Part shown: in pieces, positions 34,614 to 43,820 of the stretch
Layout: each line of letters opens with the position of its first letter
How positions within the stretch are numbered: the first letter of the stretch is position 1
The notes under the pieces: model-generated
The model's database searches: none
What the model saw: only the letters and a program-made list of their open reading frames with translations
Told to the model about the DNA's origin: nothing
NCBI RefSeq assembly: GCF_042652965.1
Contig: NZ_JBHSHL010000009.1
Location: forward strand, 1 to 64,000
Source: Filifactor villosus
GTDB lineage: Bacteria; Bacillota; Clostridia; Peptostreptococcales; Filifactoraceae
DNA length: 64,000 bases
Direction: 5' to 3'
Program-made: the position numbers and the translations under genes

Positions 34614-35003
34614 ATGTTTAAAAAGGGAGATATTGTCATCATTGTAGCCATCCTTTTGGTTTCGGCATTCACTATGTACCTTACCGTTTATGGGGGAAGG
34701 AGTTCGGAAAAAATCATCGAGGTGGTTCACAACAACGAAGTGGTGGCCTCTTATCGGATCGATGACTCCTTTGAGGGAAGGTACGATTTCTTCGACGGAG
34801 AGGGAGGACATGAGGTCTATTGGATTCATGACGGAGGAGTGGAGGTCATAGAATCCAATACTCCACAAAAGATATGTGTGAAGATGGGTTTTATAGATCA
34901 GGACGGACAGATGATCGTTGCCCTGCCCCATCGGATGTATATTACGGTAAAGTCGGTGAAATTCGAGAAAGAAGAGGGCGGTTTGGATGCCATCGTCAAA
35001 TAA
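34614..35003 (+). CDS. NusG domain II-containing membrane-anchored protein
   Basis: 129 residues: an N-terminal membrane anchor (GDIVIIVAILLVSAFTMYL) then a NusG domain II fold (VEVIESNTPQKICVKMGFID, MIVALPHRMYITV). Such proteins usually accompany Gx transporters; one follows 460 bases downstream. Function unknown. Start ATG 34614, 15 bases after pgi, with only a weak RBS (gcgggg). Confidence 0.85.
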   Translation: MFKKGDIVIIVAILLVSAFTMYLTVYGGRSSEKIIEVVHNNEVVASYRIDDSFEGRYDFFDGEGGHEVYWIHDGGVEVIESNTPQKICVKMGFIDQDGQMIVALPHRMYITVKSVKFEKEEGGLDAIVK

Positions 35004-35104
35004 ACGTTCATAGAGACACAAGGTCGGAGGATGCCGCTGCTACAGATTTGTATAAGAAAAGGCTCTGGGAAACAAGAGTTTTTGTAATAAGAATAGGAGA
35101 GTAG

Positions 35105-35152
35105 ATTGCCCTTACCCTTGGATGTGAAACAAAGAGAGTGGGGGCAATTTTT
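35105..35152 (+). terminator. Terminator after the pgi/NusG-II unit
   Basis: attgccc (35105-35111) pairs with gggcaat (35142-35148), followed by TTTT. A smaller CTCT/AGAG hairpin with TTTTT precedes it at about 35064-35085. Confidence 0.65.
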
Positions 35153-35237
35153 GAGAGTCGATACCGAGATGGGATGGAAATATCATTTGTATAAGCGATA
35201 TCAAAATGCCGGAACAGAGTGTTTTCTTTGCAGGGAT

Positions 35238-35352
35238 TCAATGCTGCTCTGCATTTAAAATGCCGAGTACGCGGAAGGTATCATTACCGAAAAACGGTTT
35301 GGAGGATGATGGTTTAAAGAATTCAACCTGTCAAACTTAACAGATAAGGGGA
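35238..35352 (+). repeat. Interspersed repeat family A, copy A4
   Basis: Diverged left end (aatgctgctctgcatttaaaatgccgag), well conserved middle and right: tcattaccgaaaaacggtttggaggatgatgg and aacctgtcaaacttaacaga. Sits in the 462-base gap between the NusG-II and Gx-transporter genes, otherwise devoid of genes. Confidence 0.8.
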
Positions 35353-35465
35353 TGAACGCGAGAAGTATCGCAGTCTGTTGAGTGTGATTCGCTGATACAA
35401 ACAGTCTTGACGGATTCTCGTGTGAGACGGATATCGAATGAAATTAAAGCCGGGGAGGAAGAGGA

Positions 35466-35984
35466 TTGAGAAAAACAAAAAAACTGATATTTTTGGGACT
35501 GATGATAGCCTATTCCCTCATCCTCCACTTGGTGGAATCGACAATGCCGGGGCTTCATTTCATCGCTCCCGGAGCCAAGCTCGGACTGACCAATATCATC
35601 ACCGTCGTTCTCCTCTACAGTGTCAGCAGGAAGGAGGCGTTTACTGTTTTGTTAATGAGGATCTTGCTTGGTTCGGTTTTTGCGGGAAGTTTCTCCTCCT
35701 TTCTTTACAGCTTGTCGGGAGGAGTCTTCAGTTTTATGACTATGGTCTTGATGCAAAATCTGGAAAAGTATGAGATCAGCATCTTGGGTGTCAGCGTTAT
35801 GGGGGCCTTGGCCTTCAACATCGGACAATTGATTATGGCGGGGCTTATTATTCGCAATATGTCCATCATCGTTTATTTTCCGGCGATGGCGGCGGTGTCG
35901 GTTGCAACGGGAACCTTTGTCGGTTTGGTGGCGAATTTCCTCTTGCAGAGAGACTTATTTCGGATCGGAGGTATGAGGATATGA
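35466..35984 (+). CDS. Gx transporter family membrane protein
   Basis: 172 residues from TTG 35466 (ggggagg 8 bases upstream), about five membrane segments. MIAYSLILHLVESTMPGLHFIAPGAKLGLTNIITV is a family segment. Sometimes annotated as heptaprenyl diphosphate synthase component I; the family is now placed among ECF-like transporters of unknown substrate. The stop overlaps the nifS start (ATGA), implying co-translation. Confidence 0.85.
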   Translation: MRKTKKLIFLGLMIAYSLILHLVESTMPGLHFIAPGAKLGLTNIITVVLLYSVSRKEAFTVLLMRILLGSVFAGSFSSFLYSLSGGVFSFMTMVLMQNLEKYEISILGVSVMGALAFNIGQLIMAGLIIRNMSIIVYFPAMAAVSVATGTFVGLVANFLLQRDLFRIGGMRI

Positions 35985-37135
35985 AGATATACTTGGATAA
36001 CAGTGCAACGACCAAACCTTATCAAGAGGTGGTCGAAGAAATGAAGGCGGCATTGACAGAGGACTTCTATAATCCGTCCTCCATTTATGACGGTGGCGTT
36101 GACATTTCCAGAAAAATCGAAGGATACAGAAGCCTTATTGCAGACACCTTGGGATGCAAACCTAAGGAACTCCTTTTTACTTCGGGAGGGACCGAGTCGA
36201 TCAACACGGCGATCTTTTCACTCAAAAACAGTCGCAAAAAGCATATCATAACTTCAATGGCCGAACATTCCGCAACCTTGGAGGCGATGAAGAAGATGGA
36301 AAAATTATCCTTTGAGGTAACCTATCTCAAACCCTCGAAGGATGGGAGTATAAAACCGGAGCAGGTTTTGGATGCATTGAGAGAAGATACCTGCCTGATC
36401 AGCTTGATGGCTGTCAATAACGAACTTGGCAGCGTGACCGATGTGATCGGGATTGCAAAGCAGGTCAAGAAAAAGCAGGATGTCCTCATTCATGTCGATG
36501 CGGTCCAAGCTTATTTGAAACAGCCGTTGAAGCTCTATGACAAAGTCATTGATTTTCTAAGCATATCGGCACATAAGATCCATGGACCCAAGGGAGTCGG
36601 CGTCTTATATCACAACGAAGAAGCTCTCCTTCTTCCTCTCATCGTAGGAGGAGGACAGGAGGGGGGGCAGCGTTCGGGAACCCTCAATACTCCGGGGATC
36701 TATGGGATGGGAAAAGCGATCGAACTCTTCTACCCCGATCTTCAAAATCATACGGAGAAGATCCGAAGGAGAAAAGAACAACTCAGGGACAAAATCTTAG
36801 AGGAGATCGACTTCGTGAAGGTACTGAGTCCCGAAGACGGGATCTGCCACATTCTCAATCTCTCCTTTGTGGGACTTCGGGGTGAGATTCTTCTGCATAG
36901 CTTGGAGAAGGAAGGGATCTACGTATCGACGGGTTCCGCCTGTTCCTCGAAAAAATCCTACTCCCATGTATTAAATGCTTTGGAGCTCGGCAGGGAGATC
37001 AAGGAAGGTGCGATAAGGTTTTCCCTAAGTGAAGAAACTACCGAGGAAGAAATCGACAAGGTGGTGGAAGCTCTGAAAAAAAATGTAGTTACAATAAGAA
37101 GAATAATGAAGATGGGAAAGAGGAGAAATGTATAA
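35981..37135 (+). CDS. Cysteine desulfurase (NifS/IscS family)
   Basis: 384 residues, PLP fold type I. The PLP lysine is in SISAHKIHGPKGVG (about 203), the active Cys in STGSACSSKKS (about 325), the N-terminal DNSATTKPY motif is present. It removes sulfur from cysteine as persulfide. Translationally coupled to the Gx gene upstream, and overlapping thiI downstream by 8 bases, which suggests it chiefly feeds 4-thiouridine synthesis, as NifZ does in Bacillus. Confidence 0.93.
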   Translation: MKIYLDNSATTKPYQEVVEEMKAALTEDFYNPSSIYDGGVDISRKIEGYRSLIADTLGCKPKELLFTSGGTESINTAIFSLKNSRKKHIITSMAEHSATLEAMKKMEKLSFEVTYLKPSKDGSIKPEQVLDALREDTCLISLMAVNNELGSVTDVIGIAKQVKKKQDVLIHVDAVQAYLKQPLKLYDKVIDFLSISAHKIHGPKGVGVLYHNEEALLLPLIVGGGQEGGQRSGTLNTPGIYGMGKAIELFYPDLQNHTEKIRRRKEQLRDKILEEIDFVKVLSPEDGICHILNLSFVGLRGEILLHSLEKEGIYVSTGSACSSKKSYSHVLNALELGREIKEGAIRFSLSEETTEEEIDKVVEALKKNVVTIRRIMKMGKRRNV

Positions 37136-38315
37136 TTCAATCGTAATCAGGAACGGAGAAGTTTCGATCAAAGGGATCAATCGTCCGGTCTTTGAAAAAA
37201 GACTGATAAAGAATATCAGAAGAGCCTTCCACGGTTTGGAGGGTTACAATGTTTACAAAGGAGACGGAAGGATCTATGTGGATTTCGAGGAAGAAGTCGG
37301 GGACGAGATCATGCGTAGGCTCAAAAACGTATTCGGAGTAATGTCGTTTAGCCCTTCAATCAAGACCGAAAGCGGTTATCAACTTGCAAAAGACACTGCT
37401 TTGGCACACTATAACGAAGTGATTGAGAGGACGGGAGCAAAGACCTTTAAAGTCACGGCGCGGAGGGAAGATAAGAGCCTTCCGATGACTTCGCCTGAGA
37501 TGTCGAGAGACATCGGTGCGTATATCCTCTCCCACTCCAAAAATCCTCTCAAAGTCGATGTTAAGAATCCGGATATCCATCTTTTCGTTGAAGTCAGAGA
37601 GAAGAACAACATCATTTACAGCGAAAAAGAGCAGGGGGTCGGAGGACTTCCCGTCGGTGTGAACGGGCGGGCGATGATGTTGTTATCCGGAGGGATCGAT
37701 TCTCCCGTAGCAACTTATATGATAGCAAAGAGAGGTCTTTGGATCGAAGCCGTGCATTTTCATAGCTTTCCTTTTACCAGCGAGAAGGCAAAGGAAAAAA
37801 TAGAGCGTCTTGCCAAACAGCTTTCTCTTTATACCGAGGGAATCCGTATCCATATGGTCAATTTGCTTCCTATTCAGACGGAAATTTCGGAAAGTTGCCC
37901 TCAAGAACTTATGACCATTCTTTCGAGGCGGTTTATGATGAGAATAGCGGAAAAGCTTGCCTTGGAGACGGTCTGTAGTTGTCTTGCTACGGGAGAGAGT
38001 ATCGGTCAGGTTGCTTCTCAAACCGTAGAAGGGTTGCAGGCGACCAACTCCGTTGTAAAAGAAGTTCCCGTCTTTCGCCCGCTGATTTCCTTCGATAAAG
38101 AAGATATTATTCGCGAGGCGAAAAAAATAGATACTTTTGATATCTCTATTATTCCGGAAGAAGACTGCTGTACGGTTTTTCTCCCTAAGAGACCGGCCAC
38201 AAAACCCAAGATGGAAAAAATCCGAAACGCGGAGGAGAACCTCGACATCGAAACTCTTGTAGCTTCGGCCATAGAGGAAAGAGAGATTAGAGAAATTGGA
38301 ATGTTGAAGTGGTGA
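37128..38315 (+). CDS. thiI: tRNA 4-thiouridine synthetase ThiI
   Basis: 395 residues: an N-terminal ferredoxin-like domain and THUMP domain (about 1-165), then a PP-loop adenylation domain with LLSGGIDSPVA (about 185). The C-terminal rhodanese domain of enterobacterial ThiI is absent, as usual in Firmicutes. It thiolates U8 of tRNA using sulfur from the partner desulfurase. ATG 37128 lies inside nifS. Confidence 0.94.
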   Translation: MYNSIVIRNGEVSIKGINRPVFEKRLIKNIRRAFHGLEGYNVYKGDGRIYVDFEEEVGDEIMRRLKNVFGVMSFSPSIKTESGYQLAKDTALAHYNEVIERTGAKTFKVTARREDKSLPMTSPEMSRDIGAYILSHSKNPLKVDVKNPDIHLFVEVREKNNIIYSEKEQGVGGLPVGVNGRAMMLLSGGIDSPVATYMIAKRGLWIEAVHFHSFPFTSEKAKEKIERLAKQLSLYTEGIRIHMVNLLPIQTEISESCPQELMTILSRRFMMRIAEKLALETVCSCLATGESIGQVASQTVEGLQATNSVVKEVPVFRPLISFDKEDIIREAKKIDTFDISIIPEEDCCTVFLPKRPATKPKMEKIRNAEENLDIETLVASAIEEREIREIGMLKW

Positions 38316-38323
38316 GGGATCCT

Positions 38324-39565
38324 ATGAAAAACAATAAGCTTGTCCAAAAGAAGAGTGTAAAGAACATGGGTCTTTTGTTTTCGGGCTCATTGACATCAAA
38401 GCTGGGAGACATTATTTTTGATTATACAAACAGTGTATGGATTGCGGGGCTCGGTGCAAACAGTCCCAAGATCATGGCTTTCTACCAAGCGAGCCAAAGT
38501 GTTATGGGAGTGTTGTTCAACCTGATCGGCGGGTATTTCTCCGACCTTTCCGACCGGAAAAAACTCCTTGTTTTGACGGATTTTTTCAGTGCCTTGGTCT
38601 GTTTTCTGGCTTCCTTTTTTTTACCTACGCCTATTGCCCTGTACTTTGTTTTGGGAACAAACATTGCTTTGGCCTTCTTTTACTCTTTTAATTCACCTGC
38701 ATACAGGGCTTTTGCAAGGGAGATTATGGTCGATGAGCACATCGGCAGGTATAACTCGCTTGTGAGTTCATTCTTGGAGTTGGCGGGCATTATAGGACCG
38801 GCACTTGCCTTGGTATTGATGGAGCATTTGAGTATCCGACAGCTTTATTGGATCAATGCGGCGACCTTCTTGTCGTCTGCGATGTTGGAACTTGGAATCA
38901 CAGTTCTGTTTCCCAAAAAAGAAACGTTGAAAAAAGAAGGGTTTTGTGAGGTTTTTCAAGGAATTCGAGAAGGATTTTCGTATGTGAGGAAACGAAGAGA
39001 ACTTTTTGATATCGTTCTTCTTGCATCTTGTTCCAACTTCTTTCTCAGCGGATACAATCTGCTTATGCCCTACACAAGTGAAATAACGGGGATAAAGGGT
39101 TTTTACGGTCATGCACTTGTTGCAGGTGCGGTAGGAGGGATTTTGGGAGCTTTTCTTATGAATAAGGCGGATTATAAGAAGATGAAGTTGGGATTTAAAA
39201 TGGCATTAAACCTGGGAATGACAGGGGTAGCAATGATCTTCTTTTTCGTCTCGAGAAATCTTTTTGAGACGGAGTTTTTCTATCTCGTCCCCCTCTTTAT
39301 CTTGGGAATGTTCATTACAATGTTCAATATCAGCGTAATGACAAGTGTGCAACTGTCAGTGGAATCCGAGTTTCTGGGAAGGGTATTCAGCATTATGTTT
39401 ACAGTATCTCTGCTCTTTATGCCGGTCGGTTCCGCTTTTTTCTCCTATGTTTTCGATGTCTATCGAATCTTAAATTTTTTGATTTTAGGCCTCGGAATTG
39501 TCTCTCTTTCAGTAATGTATTTTGGGAAGCAGTATATACGACAAAGAAAGATTGAGAAGCATTAA
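38324..39565 (+). CDS. MFS transporter
   Basis: 413 residues from ATG 38324 (gaggg 5 bases upstream; GTG 38309 overlaps thiI). Twelve predicted membrane segments. The loop motif GYFSDLSDRKKLLVLTD between segments 2 and 3 is the MFS A-motif. The family resembles drug/metabolite exporters (e.g., MFS_3/enterobactin-exporter-like); substrate not deducible. 8 bases after thiI. Confidence 0.88.
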   Translation: MKNNKLVQKKSVKNMGLLFSGSLTSKLGDIIFDYTNSVWIAGLGANSPKIMAFYQASQSVMGVLFNLIGGYFSDLSDRKKLLVLTDFFSALVCFLASFFLPTPIALYFVLGTNIALAFFYSFNSPAYRAFAREIMVDEHIGRYNSLVSSFLELAGIIGPALALVLMEHLSIRQLYWINAATFLSSAMLELGITVLFPKKETLKKEGFCEVFQGIREGFSYVRKRRELFDIVLLASCSNFFLSGYNLLMPYTSEITGIKGFYGHALVAGAVGGILGAFLMNKADYKKMKLGFKMALNLGMTGVAMIFFFVSRNLFETEFFYLVPLFILGMFITMFNISVMTSVQLSVESEFLGRVFSIMFTVSLLFMPVGSAFFSYVFDVYRILNFLILGLGIVSLSVMYFGKQYIRQRKIEKH

Positions 39566-39875
39566 AAGAATAGGGATTTTGTGTTTCGTTCTCGCAGAGT
39601 TTTTTGATATGTGACCTGCTCCAAGGAGACGGGTCCGTTGTCCTGTTTCGACTGAATAAGAATAGAGAATATCTCCTATTTGAACGGTTTGAGCAATAAA
39701 AAAACAAAATTGATAAGAGGGTTCTTATTTGGGTAACAATAAAGATATCGGTTTGAGCTCCTTTTCGTTGTAGATCCTTTTGTTGCTTTTAATAAAGAGA
39801 GTGTCTACGGAGAAGGAGTGTTTTTTGAATCGAAACACGGTACAAAGCATTGTTTAGGATAGATAAGGAGAGGCC
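39566..39875. other. Intergenic region, nothing recognised
   Basis: 310 bases with no credible gene. It contains short T-rich and A-rich stretches, but no hairpin-plus-T-run terminator or repeat copy that I could define. Confidence 0.4.
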
Positions 39876-40694
39876 ATGGAACAGCTATATTATGAAAACT
39901 TGCTCCAAAAAAACAACAGCGGGAGTGAAGAATCGGAAAAAATGTGGGACCAAAGAGCGGCTCATTTTTATGAGGCTCAAAAAAATGACAGATCGACGTT
40001 TACAAGGGAAGTTGTAGATGTGTTGAAAAGGCGGGGGATGTTGGAGAAGGCGGAAATCTTGGATATCGGCGGTGGAAGCGGAAGATATGCACTGCCACTT
40101 TCAAAAGAAGCAAAACATGTCACTCTTACGGATATCTCCACAAATATGCTGACACTGGCAAAAGAACATGCCGAGCAAAACGGAGTCAAGAACATATCAT
40201 TTGAAAAATTGGTGTGGGAAAAAGCAAATCTGGCGGACTTGAAATGGGAGAAAAAATTTGATGTGACCTTTGCATCGATGTGCCCTGCGATTCGCACTCC
40301 GGAAGGCTTGTACAAAATGGCTGATGCGTCGAAGGGGTATTGTGTCATCAACCAATATATTCATAATACGGATTCGCTGTCACGGTTTTTGAGGGAAAAA
40401 GCCGAGTTGCCTCAGGGGTATAATCCTCATAACGACAGAGAAGCGGTACAGTCGATATTCAATTTGTTATGGTTGAAGGGCTATGATGTAGAACTCCACT
40501 ATTTAAGGAGTAAGGATAGGTATATCCTGAGCAGGGAAGACATTGAGGTACAGTATGCCTTCGTCCTGGAAAGTATTCGGGAGGATAGAGGCTTGGATAC
40601 AAGCAGGCTGCTCTCACAATATGCCGAGCGTGACGGGTATCATATAACCGAAGAAAGTGTTCTTGCGATGATCATGTGGAAGGTATCTGCTTAA
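39876..40694 (+). CDS. Class I SAM-dependent methyltransferase
   Basis: 272 residues. Motif I ILDIGGGSGRYALPL (about 59-73) and an acidic motif II (VTLTDIST) define a Rossmann-type methyltransferase. The N-terminal MWDQRAAHFYEAQKND segment resembles small-molecule methyltransferases; substrate unknown. Stands alone, RBS aaggagagg. Confidence 0.88.
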   Translation: MEQLYYENLLQKNNSGSEESEKMWDQRAAHFYEAQKNDRSTFTREVVDVLKRRGMLEKAEILDIGGGSGRYALPLSKEAKHVTLTDISTNMLTLAKEHAEQNGVKNISFEKLVWEKANLADLKWEKKFDVTFASMCPAIRTPEGLYKMADASKGYCVINQYIHNTDSLSRFLREKAELPQGYNPHNDREAVQSIFNLLWLKGYDVELHYLRSKDRYILSREDIEVQYAFVLESIREDRGLDTSRLLSQYAERDGYHITEESVLAMIMWKVSA

Positions 40695-40890
40695 ATGCCG
40701 AACCATATGAAAGTGTAAATGCTCGAAGGATGCAAGAGAATGTTCTTCTCTCGAATCGAAACCTCAAGCATATAAACGATATATCATTCTAATACTAAAA
40801 TTGTCCGTACGACAAACTTGAATTCTACAATCACTCAAAACGTTTCCGGTAAATATATATTCTATTTACCTGATATGTTAAACGCAGAAT

Positions 40891-41011
40891 AGTATAATAC
40901 TATTTTTCAATAGAAGTATGGATATATTTATTTTTCGATGACGAAAAACATATGTTGTCTTCTATGGGTCACAGGTTATTTATATCCACTATTCAAAAGA
41001 ATAGTAGTATA
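40891..41011 (-). repeat. Interspersed repeat family B, copy B3
   Basis: Begins agtataatactatttttcaatagaagtatgg and ends atccactattcaaaagaatagtagtata. It is a near-perfect inverted copy of B4, about 530 bases downstream. Confidence 0.92.
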
Positions 41012-41020
41012 AAGGGTTTG

Positions 41021-41211
41021 TCGGTTGCCAAATACAGGAGCACTGCAAAACCGTTTGAAAAAAGAGCTGGATCAATTGCGTTTGTATCAAAAAAATTTTT
41101 GAGGTCAATTCTGAAGGAGTTTTTTGGTTTATCGTCTCTCCGATAAAACGGATATGTGAAGAACAATATCATACTGCCATCCGTTTGAAACGTGGATATC
41201 GAAAAATTTGA
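41021..41211 (+). pseudogene. Possible decayed gene fragment between B3 and B4
   Basis: One frame reads ...ALQNRLKKELDQLRLYQKNF then stops; a one-base shift continues as EVNSEGVFWFIVSPIKRICEE... to a stop at 41209-41211. Together they look like one coiled-coil-like protein segment broken by a single-base frameshift in a poly-T. No family recognised. Confidence 0.3.
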
Positions 41212-41391
41212 CTTCTCCAGATTCAAAAAATGTATTTTTATAGTCAAAGAAGATATAACCGTACTTCTATTAAAATAGAATCAGAACCGAAGTACGTATG
41301 TTTGAGGAAATACTTCTCTTGTAAAATCGGTCAATGGAAACAGAATTATATGACAGGTTCGCTTATAGGAGCAGGCGAGACAAAACACGCC

Positions 41392-41441
41392 AAAAAAGGA
41401 GTCCTTTTTTCAAAAGATGGAAAAAGAGGACTCTTTTTTTT
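41392..41441 (+). terminator. Strong terminator inside the B3-B4 interval
   Basis: aaaaggagtccttttttc pairs with gaaaaagaggactctttt around an 8-base loop, followed by a T8 run. Near-symmetric, so possibly bidirectional. No complete gene precedes it. Confidence 0.75.
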
Positions 41442-41541
41442 GAGAGCAATGCTACAGTTATACGAATACCCATATCTGTTTGAACGGTATCGATGTCCTG
41501 CATCCTACGGCTACTTATACCGATATATTCTCTGTTACGCT

Positions 41542-41661
41542 CTAATACTACTATTCTTTTGAATAGTGGATATAAACAATCTGTGAGCCATAGAAGACAA
41601 CATAGTTTTTCGTCATCGAAAAATAAATATATCCATACTTCTATTGAAAAATAGTATAATA
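41542..41661 (+). repeat. Interspersed repeat family B, copy B4
   Basis: Begins taatactactattcttttgaatagtggatataaac and ends cttctattgaaaaatagtataata. Inverted relative to B3 with only a few mismatches over about 115 bases. Confidence 0.92.
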
Positions 41662-42040
41662 GAAATATCGAGAATTCTAATTTTCAATGGAGAACATCCA
41701 TTTTTACATTTTATGAAATGCAAATCGTCGATATCTTTAACTCAAAAAAATAAAAGTCTTATAGAGGAAAAACAGTTATGCAAATCAAGTCTGCGATTGA
41801 AGGAAAATGTATGGACGCAAATGCAATCGGTTAACGACAGTAAGACGGAGTTAAACCGGAATGGTATGAGATGGGCAAGAGCATACACCTATATTTGGAA
41901 AAAATTAACAAGAAATATAAAAAAATTTATAAGACACAGACTTCAATTGATAAAAAAATATCAATGAAAACAAGTTGTTGGAACACCTTGTATTTTCAAA
42001 TGATTTATCGAATAAAAAATTTAAAATTTTGCTGAAAAAC
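41662..42040. other. AT-rich region with possible degraded coding sequence
   Basis: Short frames read MQIKSAIEGKCMDANAIG and, in another frame, DGVKPEWYEMGKSIHLYLEK, separated by stops. They look protein-like but no single frame is intact, so at most a gene remnant. A 107-codon frame at 41644-41967 starts inside repeat B4 and lacks an RBS. Confidence 0.25.
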
Positions 42041-42047
42041 ATACTTT

Positions 42048-42121
42048 ACTTTTTGTATTTCGTATAATATAATCAAAAATAAGATAATGATTATCATTTA
42101 TAACCAAAAATGATTATCTTA
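42048..42121 (+). promoter_or_regulatory. Promoter with Fur-box operator
   Basis: A Fur-box sequence, gataatgattatcatttat (42083-42101), matches the classic GATAATGATTATCATTATC closely. A second half-box, aatgattatctta, follows at 42109-42121. TATAAT (about 42063-42068) with a TTTACT about 17 bases upstream forms the likely promoter, so Fur would bind just downstream of the start site. It faces the flavodoxin gene. Confidence 0.8.
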
Positions 42122-42158
42122 ATATTAACAACTATACCATAAAAGGAGATGTGTAATC

Positions 42159-42590
42159 ATGAGCAAAGTAAGTTTAGTATATTGGAGCGGAACAGGAAAC
42201 ACAAAGGCTATGGCGGATTATATTGTAGAAGGTGCAAAGTCTGCCGGTGCCGACATTGCAGTTTTTGAAGTTTCGGAAGCGAATGCAGATACTGTTTTGC
42301 AAAGCGATGTTATTTTGATGGGTTGTCCTTCCATGGGAGATGAAGTGTTGGAAGAGGAAAGCATGGAGCCCTTTATGTGTGAGATCGAAGGAAAATTGGC
42401 AGGCAAAAAAGTTGCTCTCTTCGGCTCTTACGGATGGGGAGACGGACAATGGATGAGAGATTGGGAAGAAAGAGTACAGGCTGCTAAGGCTACTTTGATG
42501 GCGGACAGCATCATTGTAAACGGAGAGCCGGCTGATGACAGTGCGATTTCCGATCTGAAGTCCTTGGGAAGTACAGCGGCGCTTGCATAA
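42159..42590 (+). CDS. Flavodoxin
   Basis: 143 residues. N-terminal FMN phosphate loop YWSGTGNTKAMAD (residues 7-19), and aromatic flavin-stacking positions around GSYGWGDGQW (about 89-98). A short-chain flavodoxin that can replace ferredoxin under iron limitation. The Fur-box promoter directly upstream fits this. RBS aaaggagatg. First gene of a three-gene unit. Confidence 0.95.
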   Translation: MSKVSLVYWSGTGNTKAMADYIVEGAKSAGADIAVFEVSEANADTVLQSDVILMGCPSMGDEVLEEESMEPFMCEIEGKLAGKKVALFGSYGWGDGQWMRDWEERVQAAKATLMADSIIVNGEPADDSAISDLKSLGSTAALA

Positions 42591-42602
42591 GTTCACATCG
42601 GC

Positions 42603-43238
42603 ATGAAGGTGAAGAAAAGTTGCGTATATCTGTCTTATCTGATGAAGGAGATGGAGGATTACGAATACCTGTTATCCGTAATATCCCATCACTGCGGACC
42701 TGCACTTGAGGGGGTTAAGGTTTCGTCCTTGTTGAATATCAGAAATACCGGAAAACGATGTTTGATTGATACATGGCAAGAGAGAAAAGATGAGATTCTT
42801 GATTTCTTTCGGATCGATGCCTTCACTTTAAAGAAGGAAGAAAACAGCGAGGTTGTCTTGTTGTTTCGTAGGGAAACGTTGGAACATCATTTGAAAGACT
42901 CCTTTCATCTTGATTTTCTAAAGAGATTCGGATACGGAGAAGAATGGGATTGCAGTGAGTTTTTACTTCACTTAAAAAATCGATTTACGGACTGTTGCCC
43001 TCATGAGATCGGCGTGTTTTTGGGTTATACCCTTTGCGATGTCATTGATTTTATGTCCTGCCCCAATAAGGAATGCAGGCTGGTCGGATATTGGAAGGTG
43101 TATAACGATGAGATTGCCGCTCGGGAGCTGTTCCGTCGATTCGATGAAGCCAAAGCGATCTCTACAGGAAAGACCATGAGGAGGATCGCACAGCAAAGAA
43201 GAACGATTCGACTTGGTTCGAATACAAAACAAAGCTGA
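42603..43238 (+). CDS. DUF3793 family protein
   Basis: 211 residues. Family features: HHCGPALEGVKVSSLL near residue 28, PHEIGVFLGYTLCDVIDF near 138, and CRLVGYWKVYND. DUF3793 proteins are clostridial, of unknown function, and often sit beside flavodoxins. No strong RBS precedes ATG 42603, only 12 bases after flavodoxin, so coupling is likely. The C-terminus is basic. Confidence 0.85.
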   Translation: MKVKKSCVYLSYLMKEMEDYEYLLSVISHHCGPALEGVKVSSLLNIRNTGKRCLIDTWQERKDEILDFFRIDAFTLKKEENSEVVLLFRRETLEHHLKDSFHLDFLKRFGYGEEWDCSEFLLHLKNRFTDCCPHEIGVFLGYTLCDVIDFMSCPNKECRLVGYWKVYNDEIAARELFRRFDEAKAISTGKTMRRIAQQRRTIRLGSNTKQS

Positions 43239-43254
43239 AAAGGTAAAAATATAA

Positions 43255-43306
43255 GTGCATCAACTGAGGGGGAAAAAGATGACCAACTCAATTGGTGCGC
43301 TTTTTT
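43255..43306 (+). terminator. Hairpin between DUF3793 and DUF2325 genes
   Basis: gcatcaactgag (43257-43268) pairs with ctcaattggtgc (43287-43298) with one mismatch, followed by gcTTTTTT. An intrinsic terminator or attenuator within the operon. Confidence 0.7.
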
Positions 43307-43328
43307 ATTGCAAAAAAGGAGGAGAGTT

Positions 43329-43610
43329 ATGAGTATTGTATTGATCGGCGGACATGACAGGATGCACTGTATCTATTCAGACATATGCAATAAATGCGGG
43401 CATAGAGTAAAGATTTTTACTCAGGGAGATAATACGATGGAGAAACAGATCGGGTCGGCGGATGCGATGATCATTTTTACTTCAACAGTTTCACATAATA
43501 TGGTAAAAAGGGCGTGTAAGACCGCGAAGAAGAAGTCGATCCCCATTTATCGCTCTCACTGCAGCAGCGGATGTGCACTTGAGAACCTTCTGAGTGAAAT
43601 GAGGGCTTAG
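43329..43610 (+). CDS. DUF2325 family protein
   Basis: 93 residues from ATG 43329 (aaggagg upstream). The motifs SIVLIGGHDRM, FTSTVSHNMVKRA and YRSHCSSGCALENLL match DUF2325, a small Rossmann-like family often near iron/heme or redox genes with no settled function. Cys residues (CIYSDICNKCGH, HCSSGC) may bind metal. Last gene of the Fur-box unit, behind an attenuator-like hairpin. Confidence 0.85.
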   Translation: MSIVLIGGHDRMHCIYSDICNKCGHRVKIFTQGDNTMEKQIGSADAMIIFTSTVSHNMVKRACKTAKKKSIPIYRSHCSSGCALENLLSEMRA

Positions 43611-43703
43611 CAAGCTGCTACATAGCAGTAGGGACATATGTTTTGATTTCGTTCGGGAAGAAGGTTGTTCAAAATAAGTGAAAACAAAGGTTTTGTCAAA
43701 CAG

Positions 43704-43745
43704 AAAAAATCTCCGTTAATCTGTTTCTTTGCGGAGATTTTTTCG
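43704..43745 (+). terminator. Terminator of the flavodoxin unit
   Basis: aaaaaatctccg (43704-43715) pairs perfectly with cggagatttttt (43732-43743). Confidence 0.9.
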
Positions 43746-43749
43746 TACA

Positions 43750-43820
43750 TAGAACACTACACCTTGGACTATGAGCTTCCAAAAATATTATATGCTTGAA
43801 TAAGACGTAAACTACGTGTT
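43750..43820 (+). mobile_element. Remnant of an IS200-type left end
   Basis: acaccttggac...gcttccaaaaatatta, then ttgaataagacgtaaac, aligns with the left end of the IS200-type element at 56081-56140 at roughly three-quarters identity by eye. Repeat A5 interrupts or replaces the rest. Confidence 0.45.

Noticed and set aside
41644..41967. 107-codon ORF after repeat B4
   Set aside because: It begins inside the repeat, has no RBS and has atypical composition; other frames look more protein-like but are broken.
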